From the NCBI GenBank assembly GCA_945883495.1, contig CAMCXS010000007.1, positions 1-64,000 of the forward strand: DNA of 64,000 nucleotides. The letters run 5' to 3'. Made by a program: the position numbers and the translations under genes. The notes under the pieces were generated by a model. The model searched no databases. It was not told where the DNA came from and saw only the letters and a program-made list of their open reading frames with translations. This document shows, in pieces, positions 57,201 to 64,000 of this stretch; position 1 is the stretch's first letter, and each line of letters begins with the position of its first letter. The DNA comes from Akkermansia muciniphila. Its GTDB lineage: Bacteria > Verrucomicrobiota > Verrucomicrobiia > Verrucomicrobiales > DEV007.

Positions 57201-60200
57201 CGTAGCCGTTGCCTCCAGTTACATTTAGGGCGGTGGAGCCGATGGTCAGATCCCTGAACGCCAAGTGCTTGTTGGAGTAGGCACCAGTGTTGCGGTTAAG
57301 GTCCAGGGTCGAGGCGCCGTTGACGATGAGGCTGTTGCCCGTGGTGGAGTTGCCGAGCCAGAAGCGCTGGCGGGTTCCGTCGTTGGTGCCGACATCGTAG
57401 CGAAGGTTGGTGGTGCCGCCGTAGAGCGTGAGGGCGCCGGTGCCGATACCGCCGTTGGACATGCCCGAGGCGTTCGCCAAGTTATTGGGCGTGCCGCTGC
57501 CAAAACTATTGACGGGGGCGCCAGTGCTGGTGGCCCGGACGTTCAAGGTTCCTTGCTGGACTTGGACTCCACCGGAATTGGTGTTCAGCAGGCCGGTGTT
57601 GACATTGTTCAGGTCCAAGACCTGCAAACCGGTCTTCACGAGGGTGGCTCCTCCGGTGACTTGGCCGTCGATGCGGAGGGTGGCTCCGATGTTGTTAGCT
57701 CCCACGTTGACGAATGCGTAAGCGGGGCTGCCTTCGATCGTCCCGGGGCCGAGATCCAATCCGCCGCGAGCGAAGATGTTGAAGGTCGTGGAACCCGTCG
57801 GGTTGTTCATGTAGAGCGTCTGGCCTTGCTCACCCGGCGATCCTCCGAAGCGGATGCCACCGTTCATGACGAGGTTTCCTGAAGTGAGGCTATTCACCAC
57901 GTTGATCCGGTTCGCGGTGAGGATGCCATAGGGATTGCCATCGCCGAGGGCTAGGCCGACGTTGAACGCCGTGGTGCCAACGACGGCGGAGAACTGGAGA
58001 CCGGTCCCAACGACGGTGGTGGGCGCCGCACTGAGGGTGAAGGTGGTGGGACTGGTGATCTGAGCGACGGTCAGGCCGTTGACGCCGGGGCCGTAAAGTG
58101 CCATCCCTGGCACGAGTCCGGCGGTGCTGGGCACGGTGACCGTGGTGCTGCCCGCCGTGGTCGTTGCGCCGGTCAGTGAGACGGTGCCGCCCACGTTGGC
58201 TACGAAGTTATTGTTCGCCGCGGTTCCCTGAGTCGCGGTGGCGTTGACGGCAGAACCGTTGACATCGACCAAGCCGACCGTGGTGCCTGAGATGGAGCCG
58301 ATGCGGGCTCCGGCCGGGATGCCATTGCCGCTGATCGGCTGACCGAGGACTAGTCCGGTGGCGCTGGTGACGGTGATGTTCGAGTTGCCCGACGTGCTGG
58401 TGAAAGTGTTGGCGACGAGGGCTCCCACGTCCGAAGCCAGGTTCAACGAACCACCGAAGTTATTGATCACGACCAAGCCGTTGGTGCCGGCGTTCATTTG
58501 CGCCAGGGACGCGGTCCCGCCGAGGTTGGCGGCCGGCACGGTGGCGGAGGAGCTGGCTGGGTTACGGAGAGTCAGGGCACCTTGGTTGATGATGTAGTTT
58601 CCGTTAAACGCTGGCTGCCCGGCATCGATGAAGAGGGTGCCGCCGCCTTGTTTGACGATGTGCGTGGCGTTGGTGATCCGGCCAGTGGTGGGGACAGTCC
58701 CGACGACACCGAGGGAGCCGATCACCAAGCTGCTGGCGTTGAAGATGTTGGCTTCTTGGGGCGATACGCCGAAGGAGATACCCGGGTTCACGGTGCGGGT
58801 CGACGCGTGAGAAATCAGGCCGCCGCTGCGGATTTGGATCCGGTCGGTAGCGGCTGCGGTGCCTGAGGCAAAGTTGATGTCGTTATCGAGACGCAGGGCG
58901 TAGGTGTCGAGTGCGAGACCGCCACCTCCAACCATGGTGGCGGCGGCACCAGTGATGAGGGTGCGCTCAGTGGGAACTGATGTATTGCCCAGAGCGCCGT
59001 TGCGGCTGCCATCGAAGCCAGCGTTTACGAAGCCGTTGTCCGCCGTGTAGGTGAGGAACTGAATGTTGTTCGCATCGCTCGTGGCGGAGTTGATCATCCA
59101 GGGGGCCACCATGCCGTTGGTGATCCCACCGGGGACCGAGGCCGCGCCGCCCGCGAGCTTGATGCGCTCATCGCTGCCGAGCTGGCCGATGGCGATGGCG
59201 TTGAATTGCAGGGAGGCGTTGTTGCCGGCGATGGCCAAGCCGTTCACGGTTTGGTTGGTGCTCCGGACCAAGTCGGCGCCTGCGCCGCCGCCGATGATCA
59301 ACGTAGCCGTGCGGTTGGCAAGGTCGCGCTGGACGGCGAATTGACCGAGCTTGTTGACGGTGACATCGCCAATGGTTTCGGTGATTTCGATGCTGCGGTT
59401 GCCGAGCAAGCGGACGCTGGAGTTGTCCAGAGTGATGGCGGTGTCATCATCCCAACGGCCCTGACCGCCGTAGCCTTCGAGGCGGTTGGTGGCCAGGAGG
59501 CCGGTGGCGTAGTCGAAGCGGATCTCCGAGGTGTTGCGCAGGGTCACGGGAGCGAGGTTGGCGGTGCCATCTGCATTCAGGAAGGTGCCGCCGAGTCCGC
59601 CCGCAGTGAGGGTGCCCCAGGTCTCGAAGGAGCTGGTGGTCAGGCTGCCGCGGAACTCGAGCGTGCTGCCGCGGTTGACCAAGGTGGCGCCGGTGTAGTT
59701 GTTCGCGGTCATGAGGACCACGGTGCCGCGGCCATTGCCTCCGGTGATGCTATCCGTGTTGAGTCCACTGAAGGGCAGACCCACGGTCATGGCCGTGCCG
59801 GAACCGGTGAGGACATTGCTGTTCGCCAAGTCACTGCTGACATAGAGCGTGCTGCCGCCGGCGCCGAGCCGGTAGGTGTTGCCTGCGCCCACGCCGAGGG
59901 TGGCGGCGTTGTAGCTGCCGTTGAGGCCAACCCCGTTGGTCGTGGAACCGAGGAAGGCGGTGCCGTCGCCGATTCGAGCGAGGTTCAACGCCTGAGTGTA
60001 AACGGTGTTGAGGGCGACGATGCCGGCACCGCCGGTTTTTCCGTTGCCGTTGAGGCCATTGCCACCGGCAAAGCCGAACCAAGAGGTGTCTTGGGGCCCG
60101 CCGAGGTTCCCGAAGAGGACATTGAACGCGGAAAGCGGTTCATTGGTGGCCATGCGGAGTATGCCGTAGTTCGCCAGGGTGTTGCTCCGGATGTCCGTGG

Positions 60201-63200
60201 TTCCGCTCCAGCCGCTGACGATGTTGTTGAGGCTGTTGTATTGGATGGCGGCGCCCGGATTGACGAGGACGTTTCCGCTGCCGAGGTTGGAATTCGCGGT
60301 CAGGCCGGGAACGCCCGGGGTGTCGCTGAGGGCGAGCACGTTGCCCTCGAACGTGCCAAAGAAGACCGTGCCGCCGGCGATGACCGTGCCGCCCTTGTAG
60401 TTGGCGGTGTTATCCGCGTTCATGAACAAGTTGCCCGAGTTGGTCTTGTAGAGAGTGCCGTTACCGGTCACGCCGCCGAGGACGGTGAGGTTTGCTGCGG
60501 AGCCCGGGCTGATGTAGGCGTCCCGGAGCATATCGACCGAGCTAAACTGGTAACTGTAGCCGTTGCCGACGTTGGCTGTAAGGACACCGGCGCCAAGGGC
60601 GCCGCCGAAGCTCAGGTGGCCGAAACGGATGGTCTTGTTCGTGGCGGCGGCACCGATGCGATCGAGGCTCAGGGTGCTGGACGCGGTGGTGATGAAGTTT
60701 CCGCTGGCCAGGGAGGCGGTTGAGCCAACGGTGACGTTGTTGTTTTGGAAGGTGTCGAGCCGCTGCATCACGGTGGTGCCATCGCCATCGTGGCGGATGT
60801 TCACGGTGGCGCCGAGGAGGTTGAGGGCGGCATTGTCGCCCACGGCGTTGGTGCCGCCGAGCGGGTTGAGACCGCCGCCGGCTGTGCGCAGTTCGAAGGT
60901 GCCGGCAGCGACGTTCCAGGCTGCCACTTGGTTGGGACCTTGACCGGCGGGATCGACGGTGCCGTCGTTGCGCAGGCTGGTGCGGCCATTGGTGAGGAAG
61001 AGGGTTTGGCCGCCAATCTTATTGATGGTCTTCGCGCCGCCGCCAAGGATTTGGCCGGAAATGACCCCTGCGTTGGCGGTGTTCAGCGTGATCGTGCTGT
61101 TGGCATTGCCGGTGAGGTCGAGGGTTCCGGCGACGAGGACGTTGGTGTTCTGACCGCCCGCCCAGGTCAAGGCTGGGGCGTTCAGGGTCACGTTGTTGAT
61201 CTTGGCCCAAGCGGTGGGGCTGCCCAGGCTGGTGGCGAAGGCGCTCGTGGTGTTGGCGCTGCCGAAGTTGTTTAGCGCGGGGACGGTCACGTTGAGGCCA
61301 TTTCCACTGCCGAACTGCACCACGGAGAGGGCATCGACCAATTCGTTCGCCACGTAGCCGAGGCTTCCGGAGCCGGTGGGGGAGAGATCAAGGATACCGC
61401 CTTGGAGGGTGACGCCGCCGCTGCCGAGGGCCAGGGTGTTGCGGACGGCCAGGGTGCCGGTGCCGGAAGGAGCGACCGTGTTGGCGGTGGTGACGCGGCC
61501 GGCGGCGACGGTGGTGCCGCCGGAGAAGGTGTTGGCCAATGGAGCGCCGTCGCGGTTGATCGGCGGTGACAAGGTAAGGGTGCCATTGCCCGTCTTGGTC
61601 AGAGAGATGTTGCCGTTCACCGTGCCAGTAAAGGTGGTACTTTGGGAGTTGCCGGTGAAGACCGTCAGGGAAGAAGCAGAGCCGCTGTTGTTCACGGTGC
61701 CGCTGCCTGAGAGACCTCCGATAGAGATGTTTTGGCCATTGGCATCGAAGGTGGCGGCGTTGTTGACCACGAGGTTGATCAATCCGCCCGACGGAACGCT
61801 GGCGCTGCTGCCGAAACGCAGGGTGCCTTCCTGAACCGTCAGGTTGCGCAGCCCGGTCGCGGTTGGCGTCATCACGTTGTTGGTTCCGGAGAGCAGGAGC
61901 ACGCCGTTGCCGGCCTTGGTGAAGTCGGTCGCGGAGAAGTTCCCGGAAAGGGTGGATGCACCGGTTTGCCCGCCGCGGACGAAGACGAGCGCTTCACCGA
62001 GCGTTCCCGCCGTGCCATTGTTGAAGGCGAGATTCGAGCTGATCACTGGCGCGGTGGTGCCGTTCAGGATGAGGCCACCACTGACGACTTGCAGGAGCGA
62101 GTTGCTGCCCGCTGCTGTTATGTTGCTGTCGGTGCGGAGGGCGCGGACGCTGATGGTGCTGTCGGCGACGGACGTGGCGGAGAGGATGTCCGCCAGCGAG
62201 GTGGCGGAGCTCGCGGCGAGTGTGCCAGTCGTGGTGGCGTTGTGGAGGACGAGTCCGGCGGTGGCGTCTTGGTAACGCAAGAAATTGAGATTGCCGTCAT
62301 TGAGGCCAAGGCCAACCACGGTGGGGGAAGTGAGCAGGCCGCTGGTGTTGCCCAAGGCTGCGGGGATGAAGCGCTCTGTGGTGCCGAGATCCGAGCTCAG
62401 ATTCGAGCTGATGACGGTCAACATGCCGTTGGTGCCCCGGGTGAGGGCGGTGGCGGTGAGCGAGGAAGAGACTCCGGTGCCCTTGAGCAGTTGAACCGAG
62501 CCTCCGTTGTAGGTCAAAGTCGGGATCGTCAGTGCCTGATTGGCGATTCCGAAGGTCAAGGCGGTGGAGGCGGTCGCGGCGGCGGAGGTGGGGAGGCTGA
62601 GGGTGATGTTGTTTCCGTTGACGGCCGTCACGATGGAATTCGCGGCGATGTTCGTGCCGGTGACGGTCATGCCGGGGACGATGCCCACGGAGTTGCTGAC
62701 GTTGAGCACGTAGCTGGCGGCCGTTTGCGTGGTGCCGACGGTGACGCCCACTGGAGCGGTGCCGGTGACGGCGGTCAGTTGGAGGGTGCTGCCGCTGAGC
62801 GTGACGGCCCCGGTGCCGAAGGGTTGTTGCGTGCCCGCCGCCGTGCCCATGGCAGTGCTGACGATGCCGCCACCTCCGGGAATGCCGCCGATGAGGAGGC
62901 TATTGTTGGCGTTCGTCGTGGCGTTGAGGACGAGCGTGCCCGTTCCGGTCTTGGTGAGACCGAAAGCGCCGGGGATCGGCAAGCCTTGGGTCAGGGTGTT
63001 GCTGCCGGAGACTTCAATCGTGCTGGCGGCCGTTTGAATGAACTGACGCGGCGTGAGGAAGGTGCCGCCCACGGAAAGCGTGCCGCCGCGGAGACGGACA
63101 TGGCTCGGAAGACCAGCCAACTGGGAGCCGGCCGCGGCCAACACATTGGTGGAGCCGAGCGCTGCATCGCTGGTGACCCGAAGCGTTCCGGCGTCGATGA

Positions 63201-64000
63201 ACCACGAGGTGCCGTAGTTGCCGTCAGTGGTGCTGGCGTTCACCACGGAGCTGCTGCCGGTGATCGTGAGGATACCCGGGCCGGTCTTGAGGAGGTTGGC
63301 TCCCACCGCCCCGCTGGCGGTTAGATTGGAGTCGAACTGGATGGCGCCGTGGGTTGTGTTGACGGCGAATGTGCGGTTGCGCAGCGAGGAGTCGGTATTG
63401 ATATCGAAGGCGCCTCCCGCTCCTGGGTTGACCGTGTTGATGAAGGTGAGGTTGCCGCGGCCCTCGAAGGTAGTGGCGAGGTTCGAGGCGGTGCCCATGC
63501 TGGCCAACTGGTTTGGAATCAGGCGGTTGGCGCCGTCGGAGCCGAGGGTCGTGCCGCCGTTGTTCGAACCGGAGCCAAAGAGAACGGTGCCGGTCCCGAA
63601 CGGACTGGTGATGATGTTGAGGGCGTTGGCGGGCCCGGTGTAGAGAGAATCCGCGCCGATGACGATGCGCGCGGCATCCAGGAAGGTGGAGCCGGAGTAG
63701 GTGTTCGGGGAATAGCCGTTGGCATCGCCGCCTAGATACACGACACCGCTTCTCACGGCCGGGTTGGCAGTATCGCCGACACGAACGGTAACCGCACCGT
63801 TGCTGGTAATGGGGCCGAGGACCTCAAACCGACCGCTGTTGGCAGCCTGAATCTGGGTGATCCGGTTGGTTCCACCCGTGACGATGCTGATGCCACCGGT
63901 GAGTTTGGAGGTGTAGAGGCTGTTGCCGAAGACGGAAACGTTGGTGGTATCGGCCGTGTTTTGGATGATTATGTCGCGGCCGAAGGTGACCTGGCCGCTG
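51259..64000 (-). CDS. Giant beta-strand-repeat surface protein with PEP-CTERM tail (5' end outside window)
   Basis: The frame is open from 51261 to the window edge, at least 4,246 residues, and its start lies beyond 64000. The GTG at 63756 is an internal codon: the frame continues upstream without a stop. The product is Gly/Thr/Asn/Ser-rich, very poor in Cys and Lys, and consists of autotransporter-associated beta-strand repeats (typical units: SGTNTYTGTTTVSGGTLAIS, LTKTGTGTATLTG) predicted to stack as a beta-helix. The C-terminal end (VPEPSQVIAIVLLLALGLWF, GRRRLR) is a PEP-CTERM sorting signal: Val-Pro-Glu-Pro, hydrophobic helix, basic tail. The upstream two-thirds contain three recognisable copies of a module of about 1,085 residues. 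It is likely a cell-surface or matrix protein. Confidence 0.9.
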   Translation of the reverse strand, partial: SGQVTFGRDIIIQNTADTTNVSVFGNSLYTSKLTGGISIVTGGTNRITQIQAANSGRFEVLGPITSNGAVTVRVGDTANPAVRSGVVYLGGDANGYSPNTYSGSTFLDAARIVIGADSLYTGPANALNIITSPFGTGTVLFGSGSNNGGTTLGSDGANRLIPNQLASMGTASNLATTFEGRGNLTFINTVNPGAGGAFDINTDSSLRNRTFAVNTTHGAIQFDSNLTASGAVGANLLKTGPGILTITGSSSVVNASTTDGNYGTSWFIDAGTLRVTSDAALGSTNVLAAAGSQLAGLPSHVRLRGGTLSVGGTFLTPRQFIQTAASTIEVSGSNTLTQGLPIPGAFGLTKTGTGTLVLNATTNANNSLLIGGIPGGGGIVSTAMGTAAGTQQPFGTGAVTLSGSTLQLTAVTGTAPVGVTVGTTQTAASYVLNVSNSVGIVPGMTVTGTNIAANSIVTAVNGNNITLSLPTSAAATASTALTFGIANQALTIPTLTYNGGSVQLLKGTGVSSSLTATALTRGTNGMLTVISSNLSSDLGTTERFIPAALGNTSGLLTSPTVVGLGLNDGNLNFLRYQDATAGLVLHNATTTGTLAASSATSLADILSATSVADSTISVRALRTDSNITAAGSNSLLQVVSGGLILNGTTAPVISSNLAFNNGTAGTLGEALVFVRGGQTGASTLSGNFSATDFTKAGNGVLLLSGTNNVMTPTATGLRNLTVQEGTLRFGSSASVPSGGLINLVVNNAATFDANGQNISIGGLSGSGTVNNSGSASSLTVFTGNSQSTTFTGTVNGNISLTKTGNGTLTLSPPINRDGAPLANTFSGGTTVAAGRVTTANTVAPSGTGTLAVRNTLALGSGGVTLQGGILDLSPTGSGSLGYVANELVDALSVVQFGSGNGLNVTVPALNNFGSANTTSAFATSLGSPTAWAKINNVTLNAPALTWAGGQNTNVLVAGTLDLTGNANSTITLNTANAGVISGQILGGGAKTINKIGGQTLFLTNGRTSLRNDGTVDPAGQGPNQVAAWNVAAGTFELRTAGGGLNPLGGTNAVGDNAALNLLGATVNIRHDGDGTTVMQRLDTFQNNNVTVGSTASLASGNFITTASSTLSLDRIGAAATNKTIRFGHLSFGGALGAGVLTANVGNGYSYQFSSVDMLRDAYISPGSAANLTVLGGVTGNGTLYKTNSGNLFMNADNTANYKGGTVIAGGTVFFGTFEGNVLALSDTPGVPGLTANSNLGSGNVLVNPGAAIQYNSLNNIVSGWSGTTDIRSNTLANYGILRMATNEPLSAFNVLFGNLGGPQDTSWFGFAGGNGLNGNGKTGGAGIVALNTVYTQALNLARIGDGTAFLGSTTNGVGLNGSYNAATLGVGAGNTYRLGAGGSTLYVSSDLANSNVLTGSGTAMTVGLPFSGLNTDSITGGNGRGTVVLMTANNYTGATLVNRGSTLEFRGSLTTSSFETWGTLTAGGLGGTFLNADGTANLAPVTLRNTSEIRFDYATGLLATNRLEGYGGQGRWDDDTAITLDNSSVRLLGNRSIEITETIGDVTVNKLGQFAVQRDLANRTATLIIGGGAGADLVRSTNQTVNGLAIAGNNASLQFNAIAIGQLGSDERIKLAGGAASVPGGITNGMVAPWMINSATSDANNIQFLTYTADNGFVNAGFDGSRNGALGNTSVPTERTLITGAAATMVGGGGLALDTYALRLDNDINFASGTAAATDRIQIRSGGLISHASTRTVNPGISFGVSPQEANIFNASSLVIGSLGVVGTVPTTGRITNATHIVKQGGGTLFIDAGQPAFNGNYIINQGALTLRNPASSSATVPAANLGGTASLAQMNAGTNGLVVINNFGGSLNLASDVGALVANTFTSTSGNSNITVTSATGLVLGQPISGNGIPAGARIGSISGTTVGLVDVNGSAVNATATQGTAANNNFVANVGGTVSLTGATTTAGSTTVTVPSTAGLVPGMALYGPGVNGLTVAQITSPTTFTLSAAPTTVVGTGLQFSAVVGTTAFNVGLALGDGNPYGILTANRINVVNSLTSGNLVMNGGIRFGGSPGEQGQTLYMNNPTGSTTFNIFARGGLDLGPGTIEGSPAYAFVNVGANNIGATLRIDGQVTGGATLVKTGLQVLDLNNVNTGLLNTNSGGVQVQQGTLNVRATSTGAPVNSFGSGTPNNLANASGMSNGGIGTGALTLYGGTTNLRYDVGTNDGTRQRFWLGNSTTGNSLIVNGASTLDLNRNTGAYSNKHLAFRDLTIGSTALNVTGGNGYVLEINGGTTLVGTPVFNVSSAPLFLNGAITDGGAGQAIIKNGGSDLWINSNSSRFGGLYRSSTSPGLGIVVNGGLLRFGDINTNDQNLATTFNLDTMLGGSTIRVNPGAQILAGSSNLSFGTGQVELLSSGSSMSMFRVRSTALTQANLQTWISSNSNGVIALDQAPASPLNLGTIGNGNSFLGAATNTTYTHESLGIGAGNIYRLGGGGTNLTLNSSAAGTLGALVEGSTPGTRVLIGNQAANGNTGAVDSQDIFTYTGGTVISRSSSMIIRQNSTATAGPLGIGGAVNIFGTLQVYDNATFRNAAGTANAYTANLHPGSVLWLDNDAINVTNRWDDATGLALNGGQLFFRARNDAAVTSTETMGAISYSRGSSIRIDRRITNGAAQLTVADLTRAGVGTTLGIQPNANFLGVNTGNDEVERILVTAWNSTPPTLAGSVNRNATPGFAPNGILPGHFVDVSNHTFLSYNTTTGFQSLQSTATPATNQVAYSNIISATPFTAGLTGGTAVVDVNASAAVTLQDDPAVYALRINRDLNSATGQYNTITIGGSGANIGGLIAQGNNLAVNANLKFGASGTNEGVIYNSVTMTMNGDLTAGSITKFGAGNLTIGKDQTDAARGPGNGFSGNWVVNGGTLQFNTLGGAGNGGTITLNSSSTATNAGSSLTLNINPGTPLLAQYTMGRIIAVDNAIINMDTQTSDRTIGISDLEIFSTDTTGLSPARLRINVGRDRTMLNAGTLHLTGTGNSILDLALVNASNGQITSGNSTGVTVAGINGSNNLIKWGNAALYVRGDNSASFTGNTIIDQGPISVLHNNALGNGTISVNRYGVLDIQVAGFNKTATYAAGSAERWSIDGARSGALNLGSGTLQINADQFNTNATVTLNGGGIEGFLRTDDTASVNNGTVFRTLGSNVSFVLAGNSFVGQNALTDGANGIDNGRPQDNNPGSGQPDNNNNSSLTDTARGVILEIKGNISGPGSLTKQSADTVILSGTNTHSGGTNIANGTLRLASANALPSGSNLSTSGRGVLDLASYNANFRQISAATPLAALPSTSVFASSSGFITNSATTMSNLTIGTGTTAGESFTYGGVIQNNINLIKNGSGRQVLSNANTFNGETTVNAGILEVTHVTGTVGSGVMSGLSGTSKLTVANGSTFNLLTGSIGGTLTLSRTDGTALELADGSRLGVEVGPNTGTNVGSNSGQNTGSSIRLQPGAKALVTGNVAVDAYFLPGISTHGGKSDILVAQGGGLVSTNGSSGTYSVGNLYNVTNFTVNGITSTDTLVQFDVAPASALTSAYWKGAYSGLNNVWSVSNGSTLSNWTTDLAGTTNTGQVPSSGTNVFVSASGQANQNSMVLGSNMSINSLTVNNSDTTTPVNVQADGGYILSIGGASAITTNSGSSATTISSKVALGATTATIAVNSTNDLTINGDTSGSALTKTGNGKLVLGGNNTYTGLTTISAGIVSAASNNALGSTAGATSVTADGSLELQGNVNIAGETLTLNGDGATVGSDTSGGALRNLSGTNTFAGPVILGSASTIQSDAGTLNVNGGISGAFNLTVEGAGNTNFNGVVATSTGTVTKNDSGTFTLAGANTYTGVTTVSGGTLRVSHNSGLGGSSTGQGTTVNSGGNLNLDGVTTAEPLTLNGGSVTSTGTSTASGAVTLNAATNNTIATGTATDYLILSGAVGGTGNLTKTGTGTATLTGTNTYTGTTTVSGGTLAISAQNNLGNNPGAFNAGQLTLSGGTLRTTANVTLDHTNRGINVAGSGGSLNTDAGTTLTVASTNVIKLDATLNKEGAGTLLVNSTSTGTGNVNVNAGTLGGTGSLTSAGGTATIAAGATLTGATAGTRGTLSFGGDLFASEGSTWLVDLAGGASPSSDRINVSGVLTLDNALLSINDSNWTYGNQFTIASYGSLNGLFFWNGGALGNGATFSTTLGEYQIDYAGGAATITAVPEPSQVIAIVLLLALGLWFGRRRLRVATSEA
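56182..56617. repeat. Copy of the ~3.25 kb internal duplication (NRWDD to IYRLG anchors)
   Basis: This stretch of the giant gene holds the anchors NRWDD (Trp codon at 56194) and GAGNIYRLG (about 56589-56613). Their counterparts lie at 59452 (GRWDD) and about 59871-59895 (GAGNTYRLG), offsets of 3258 and 3282 bases. The surrounding protein is also similar between copies. The full module is longer than this entry. Confidence 0.7.

Noticed and set aside
54085-60723. Long plus-strand frames (for example 54085-55887 and 59206-60723) opposite the giant gene
   Set aside because: They are mirror frames of Gly/Thr/Asn-rich repeats; no domain, and the minus-strand protein ends in a clear PEP-CTERM signal.

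Overview
This 64 kb window is GC-rich chromosomal DNA, most likely from a member of the Verrucomicrobiota. That rests on a combination of gene types and not on a marker gene: a giant beta-strand-repeat surface protein with a PEP-CTERM tail, an ECF sigma factor coupled to a FecR/LamG protein, a Ser/Thr kinase fused to PEGA and sulfatase-modifying-factor domains, a secreted FG-GAP/VCBS protein, a DUF6807 protein, and several ExbB/ExbD genes next to TPR proteins. I see no rRNA, tRNA, insertion sequence or CRISPR array.

Layout. 1-605: non-coding repeats, namely a hexamer inverted repeat followed by a 21-bp tandem array. 673-4035: divergent oxyR/katG pair for peroxide defence; KatG carries an N-terminal signal-like extension. 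4203-5412: an FHA coiled-coil gene and a truncated gene remnant. 5456-8706: TerC-like membrane protein (minus) and FG-GAP repeat protein. 8805-15336: formate-THF ligase, DUF6807 protein, two translationally coupled DUF445 membrane proteins, then an IscU/NifU-like scaffold with SufT. 15451-20586: kinase/FGE fusion and SNF2 helicase, 3 bp apart. 20684-23340: small secreted protein and a TpsB-type outer-membrane transporter without an adjacent TpsA. 23692-28687 (minus): thiG, an ABC ATPase with degenerate catalytic motifs, rodA, ECF sigma factor, FecR/LamG protein, all tightly spaced. 28825-35685 (plus): ferredoxin, DciA-like protein, HAD phosphatase, folB, a second ECF sigma factor with a small membrane protein and an HtrA-like pseudoprotease, a heptose-adenylyltransferase/PurN fusion, and a UvrD-type helicase. 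35805-36245: a small secreted protein behind a hairpin leader.

36258-43409 (minus) is a seven-gene coupled operon: large TPR protein, small TPR-like protein, ExbB, ExbD, ExbD, a membrane-anchored von Willebrand A protein where TonB would be expected, and an OB-fold protein. I regard it as the best candidate for an uncharacterised machine: a proton-driven ExbB/ExbD motor whose output protein carries a vWA adhesion domain. 43560-45050 is an ammonium transporter behind a canonical sigma-54 promoter. A second 21-bp array (45183-45582) separates it from a tripartite RND efflux operon (51085-45584, minus).

The last 12.7 kb (51259-64000, minus) is one open frame for a giant surface protein whose 5' end lies beyond the window. 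Besides ordinary autotransporter-associated strand repeats it holds a long-period internal duplication: matching motifs recur about every 3.25 kb (about 1,085 residues). The remaining oddities are domain fusions and families with missing catalytic residues (ABC ATPase, HtrA), which may be more informative than the repeats.
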